Assembly: GCF_030315975.1 (NCBI RefSeq)
Contig: NZ_JASXSZ010000006.1
Location: forward strand, 306,911-370,910
From: Microbacterium candidum
Lineage (GTDB): Bacteria; Actinomycetota; Actinomycetes; Actinomycetales; Microbacteriaceae
Direction: 5' to 3'
Length of the DNA: 64,000 nt
Part shown: one piece after another, positions 62,651-64,000 of the stretch
Layout of the letters: each line of letters starts with the position of its first letter
How positions within the stretch are numbered: the stretch's first letter is position 1
Translations under genes and position numbers: made by a program
The notes under the pieces: model-generated
Database searches by the model: none
Told to the model about the DNA's origin: nothing
What the model saw: the letters and a program-made list of their open reading frames with translations, nothing else

Positions 62651-63973
62651 TCATGTTCTTCGGCCGATGAGGTCGAGGAGGCGGGTGCGGGAGGTGGTGG
62701 TGGGCCGCCACCTTTGGGTGGGGTCGTGCCAGTGCGGGGCTTGGATTTCGGGGACGCCATGGTTCATGCGGATGCGCCAGGGGCCGGTGTCGATGAACCG
62801 GTGGTGGAACCAGCAGAGCAGGACGCCGTTGTCGGTGTGGGTGGGGCCGCCTTGGGCGTGTTCGGTGACGTGGTGGATCTCGCACCAGCCGGCGGGGACG
62901 CCGCAGCCGGGGATGATGCAGCCGCCGTCGCGGAGCGCGATCGCCCGGCGCTGGTACCGGTTGAACACGCGTTCCTCGGTGCCGAGCCGGACGATGCGGC
63001 CGCTGCCGGCGAGGGTGACGCGTTGGATGACGCCGGCGCAGGCGACGTGGCGGGCGGTGAAGATGGATGCGGGCTCGGCGGACCCTTCGAGCCAGGCCCG
63101 CCCGGTGCTCGCGGTGAGGTCTTCTTCGCGGATGGAGACGATGAGGGTGGGGGCGGCGCCGCCGATGGTGGGCAGGTCGCGGCTGGCGGCGGCGACGGTG
63201 AGCGCCGCGGCGAGGGCGTCGTGCAGCTTCTGCGGGCCGGTGCGGTCGTCCCGCGGGACGTCGTGGGCGGGAGGTGACTCCGTGTCGTGGAAGCGGACGG
63301 CGTGCGGGGAGGTGGTGGCGTCGTGGATGCGCACGAGTTGCGCGGCGACCTCGGGCAGCAGTGCACCGCGGATGGGGATGACGCCGTCGCGGGCGGTGCC
63401 GAAGGTGATGCCCCGCCTGCGGGCGGCGGCGTGCGCGTCCGGTTCGGCGCCGTCGGGGTCGAGGACCGCCGCCCACACCTGCGCCTGGACACGGAGCAGG
63501 TCCGCGCACGCGGGCGGGAGGCCGTCCGGGCCCTCGCCGCGGGCGGCCGCCGCGAGCAGGCCGTCCGCGGTCAGCACACCCTCGACGCCGACCCGGTCCC
63601 GCATGGCGAGCAGGGGACCGGCGACGGCGAGCACCCCATCGACCCCGGTCTCCGCGTCCAGCAGAGCGTTCCGCATCGCGGGCAGCCGTGCCGGCATCCC
63701 CGCTCCGGTGACCGGGTCCCATGCGAGCGCGGTGGCTTTCGCGGCGCGTTCGAGTTTCGCGGCGGTGTGCGGCCCGTTGCGGGTCAGGCGCTGGACGAGT
63801 TCGGTGACGTTGCGGCATCCCATCCGGGTGGTCAACCGCTCCTCCCGCACCGTCGAGCTCGACCGGTCGGCGAGTTCCCCGACCATCTCCACCAACAGTG
63901 CGTCGACGGCTCGGGCGAGGTCCCCGGCGCGGGCGATCGCCCCGACGAGATCGTCATCTGACGCCGCATGCAC
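62651..63973 (-). CDS. DUF222/HNH endonuclease-domain protein, start near the right edge
   Basis: At least 440 residues. The N-terminal two thirds match the DUF222 region of the actinobacterial 13E12-like family, and the C-terminal HNH domain reads RDGGCIIPGCGVPAGWCEIH, then HHVTEHAQGGPTHTDNGVLL and CWFHHRFI. The GTG at 63973 is the earliest start in the window, but the frame stays open to the last base, so the true start may lie beyond. Many paralogues occur in these genomes; DNA cleavage is presumed, not shown. Confidence 0.88.
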   Translation of the reverse strand: MHAASDDDLVGAIARAGDLARAVDALLVEMVGELADRSSSTVREERLTTRMGCRNVTELVQRLTRNGPHTAAKLERAAKATALAWDPVTGAGMPARLPAMRNALLDAETGVDGVLAVAGPLLAMRDRVGVEGVLTADGLLAAAARGEGPDGLPPACADLLRVQAQVWAAVLDPDGAEPDAHAAARRRGITFGTARDGVIPIRGALLPEVAAQLVRIHDATTSPHAVRFHDTESPPAHDVPRDDRTGPQKLHDALAAALTVAAASRDLPTIGGAAPTLIVSIREEDLTASTGRAWLEGSAEPASIFTARHVACAGVIQRVTLAGSGRIVRLGTEERVFNRYQRRAIALRDGGCIIPGCGVPAGWCEIHHVTEHAQGGPTHTDNGVLLCWFHHRFIDTGPWRIRMNHGVPEIQAPHWHDPTQRWRPTTTSRTRLLDLIGRRT

Positions 63974-64000
63974 CCCGCCGCCTCGGGCGCCCGTGTCGAT

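Overview
The window is GC-rich DNA (roughly 70% G+C) from an actinobacterium, most likely a Microbacteriaceae member close to Microbacterium. Pointers are an Lsr2 nucleoid protein, a DUF222/HNH endonuclease, a MobF-type relaxase, an F420-type LLM oxidoreductase, and many genes that start 6-7 nt after a TAnnnT -10 box (leaderless transcription). Apart from tRNA-Ala(CGC) there are no RNA genes I can support. Genus is inference; no rRNA or phylogenetic marker was tested. || Layout, left to right. (1) 1-17950, accessory island with no integrase visible: an unrecognised protein running off the left edge; a Vsr-type endonuclease; a repeat-rich non-coding stretch; a MobF relaxase/helicase; an antiphage block made of a Hachiman/AbpAB-like nuclease-helicase pair, an AbiH-family protein and a stand-alone OLD-family ATPase/TOPRIM nuclease; a YciI-like protein; a divergent pair of helix-turn-helix proteins; an HTH-Fic pair; and a HipBA toxin-antitoxin pair. 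The antiphage block lacks a hexamer (GGATGC/GCATCC) that is strongly enriched elsewhere, which suggests recent arrival. A sequence resembling the 3' end of a tRNA at 17927-17950 may mark the right boundary. || (2) 18.1-28.3 kb, secreted and envelope hydrolases: an S15 dipeptidyl-peptidase with a PucR-type regulator, a beta-lactamase-fold lipoprotein, a phosphoesterase lipoprotein, a DUF1684 protein with an alpha/beta-hydrolase lipoprotein, an NAD(P)HX epimerase, a cupin, and an endoglycoceramidase-like GH5 enzyme. || (3) 28.5-34.6 kb, a valine-catabolic operon (mmsA, acyl-CoA dehydrogenase, mmsB), then MarR, Lsr2 and GAF-LuxR regulators and an alkyltransferase-like protein whose active-site Cys is Ala. 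|| (4) 34.7-43.8 kb, a large SF1-helicase-like protein with degenerate Walker motifs, then mscL, an FmdB-type zinc ribbon, 5-formyltetrahydrofolate cyclo-ligase divergent from galU, a GNAT acetyltransferase, a coiled-coil membrane protein and an amidohydrolase. || (5) 43.9-64 kb, tRNA-Ala, a secreted sialidase-like propeller, a D-amino-acid-oxidase-like enzyme, a GlxA-type AraC regulator, two APC permeases, a cation/proton antiporter, an ArsR-like regulator with its MFS exporter, an LLM oxidoreductase, an acyl-CoA ligase, a methyltransferase, a metal P-type ATPase, a YbaK deacylase, an APH-fold kinase, a membrane protein and a DUF222/HNH protein at the right edge. || The main biological theme is mobile defence: at least three antiphage-type loci and two toxin-antitoxin-type modules are stacked next to a conjugation relaxase, while the rest is ordinary chromosomal housekeeping, transport and catabolism. 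All family calls were made by reading translations and motifs; no database search was possible.
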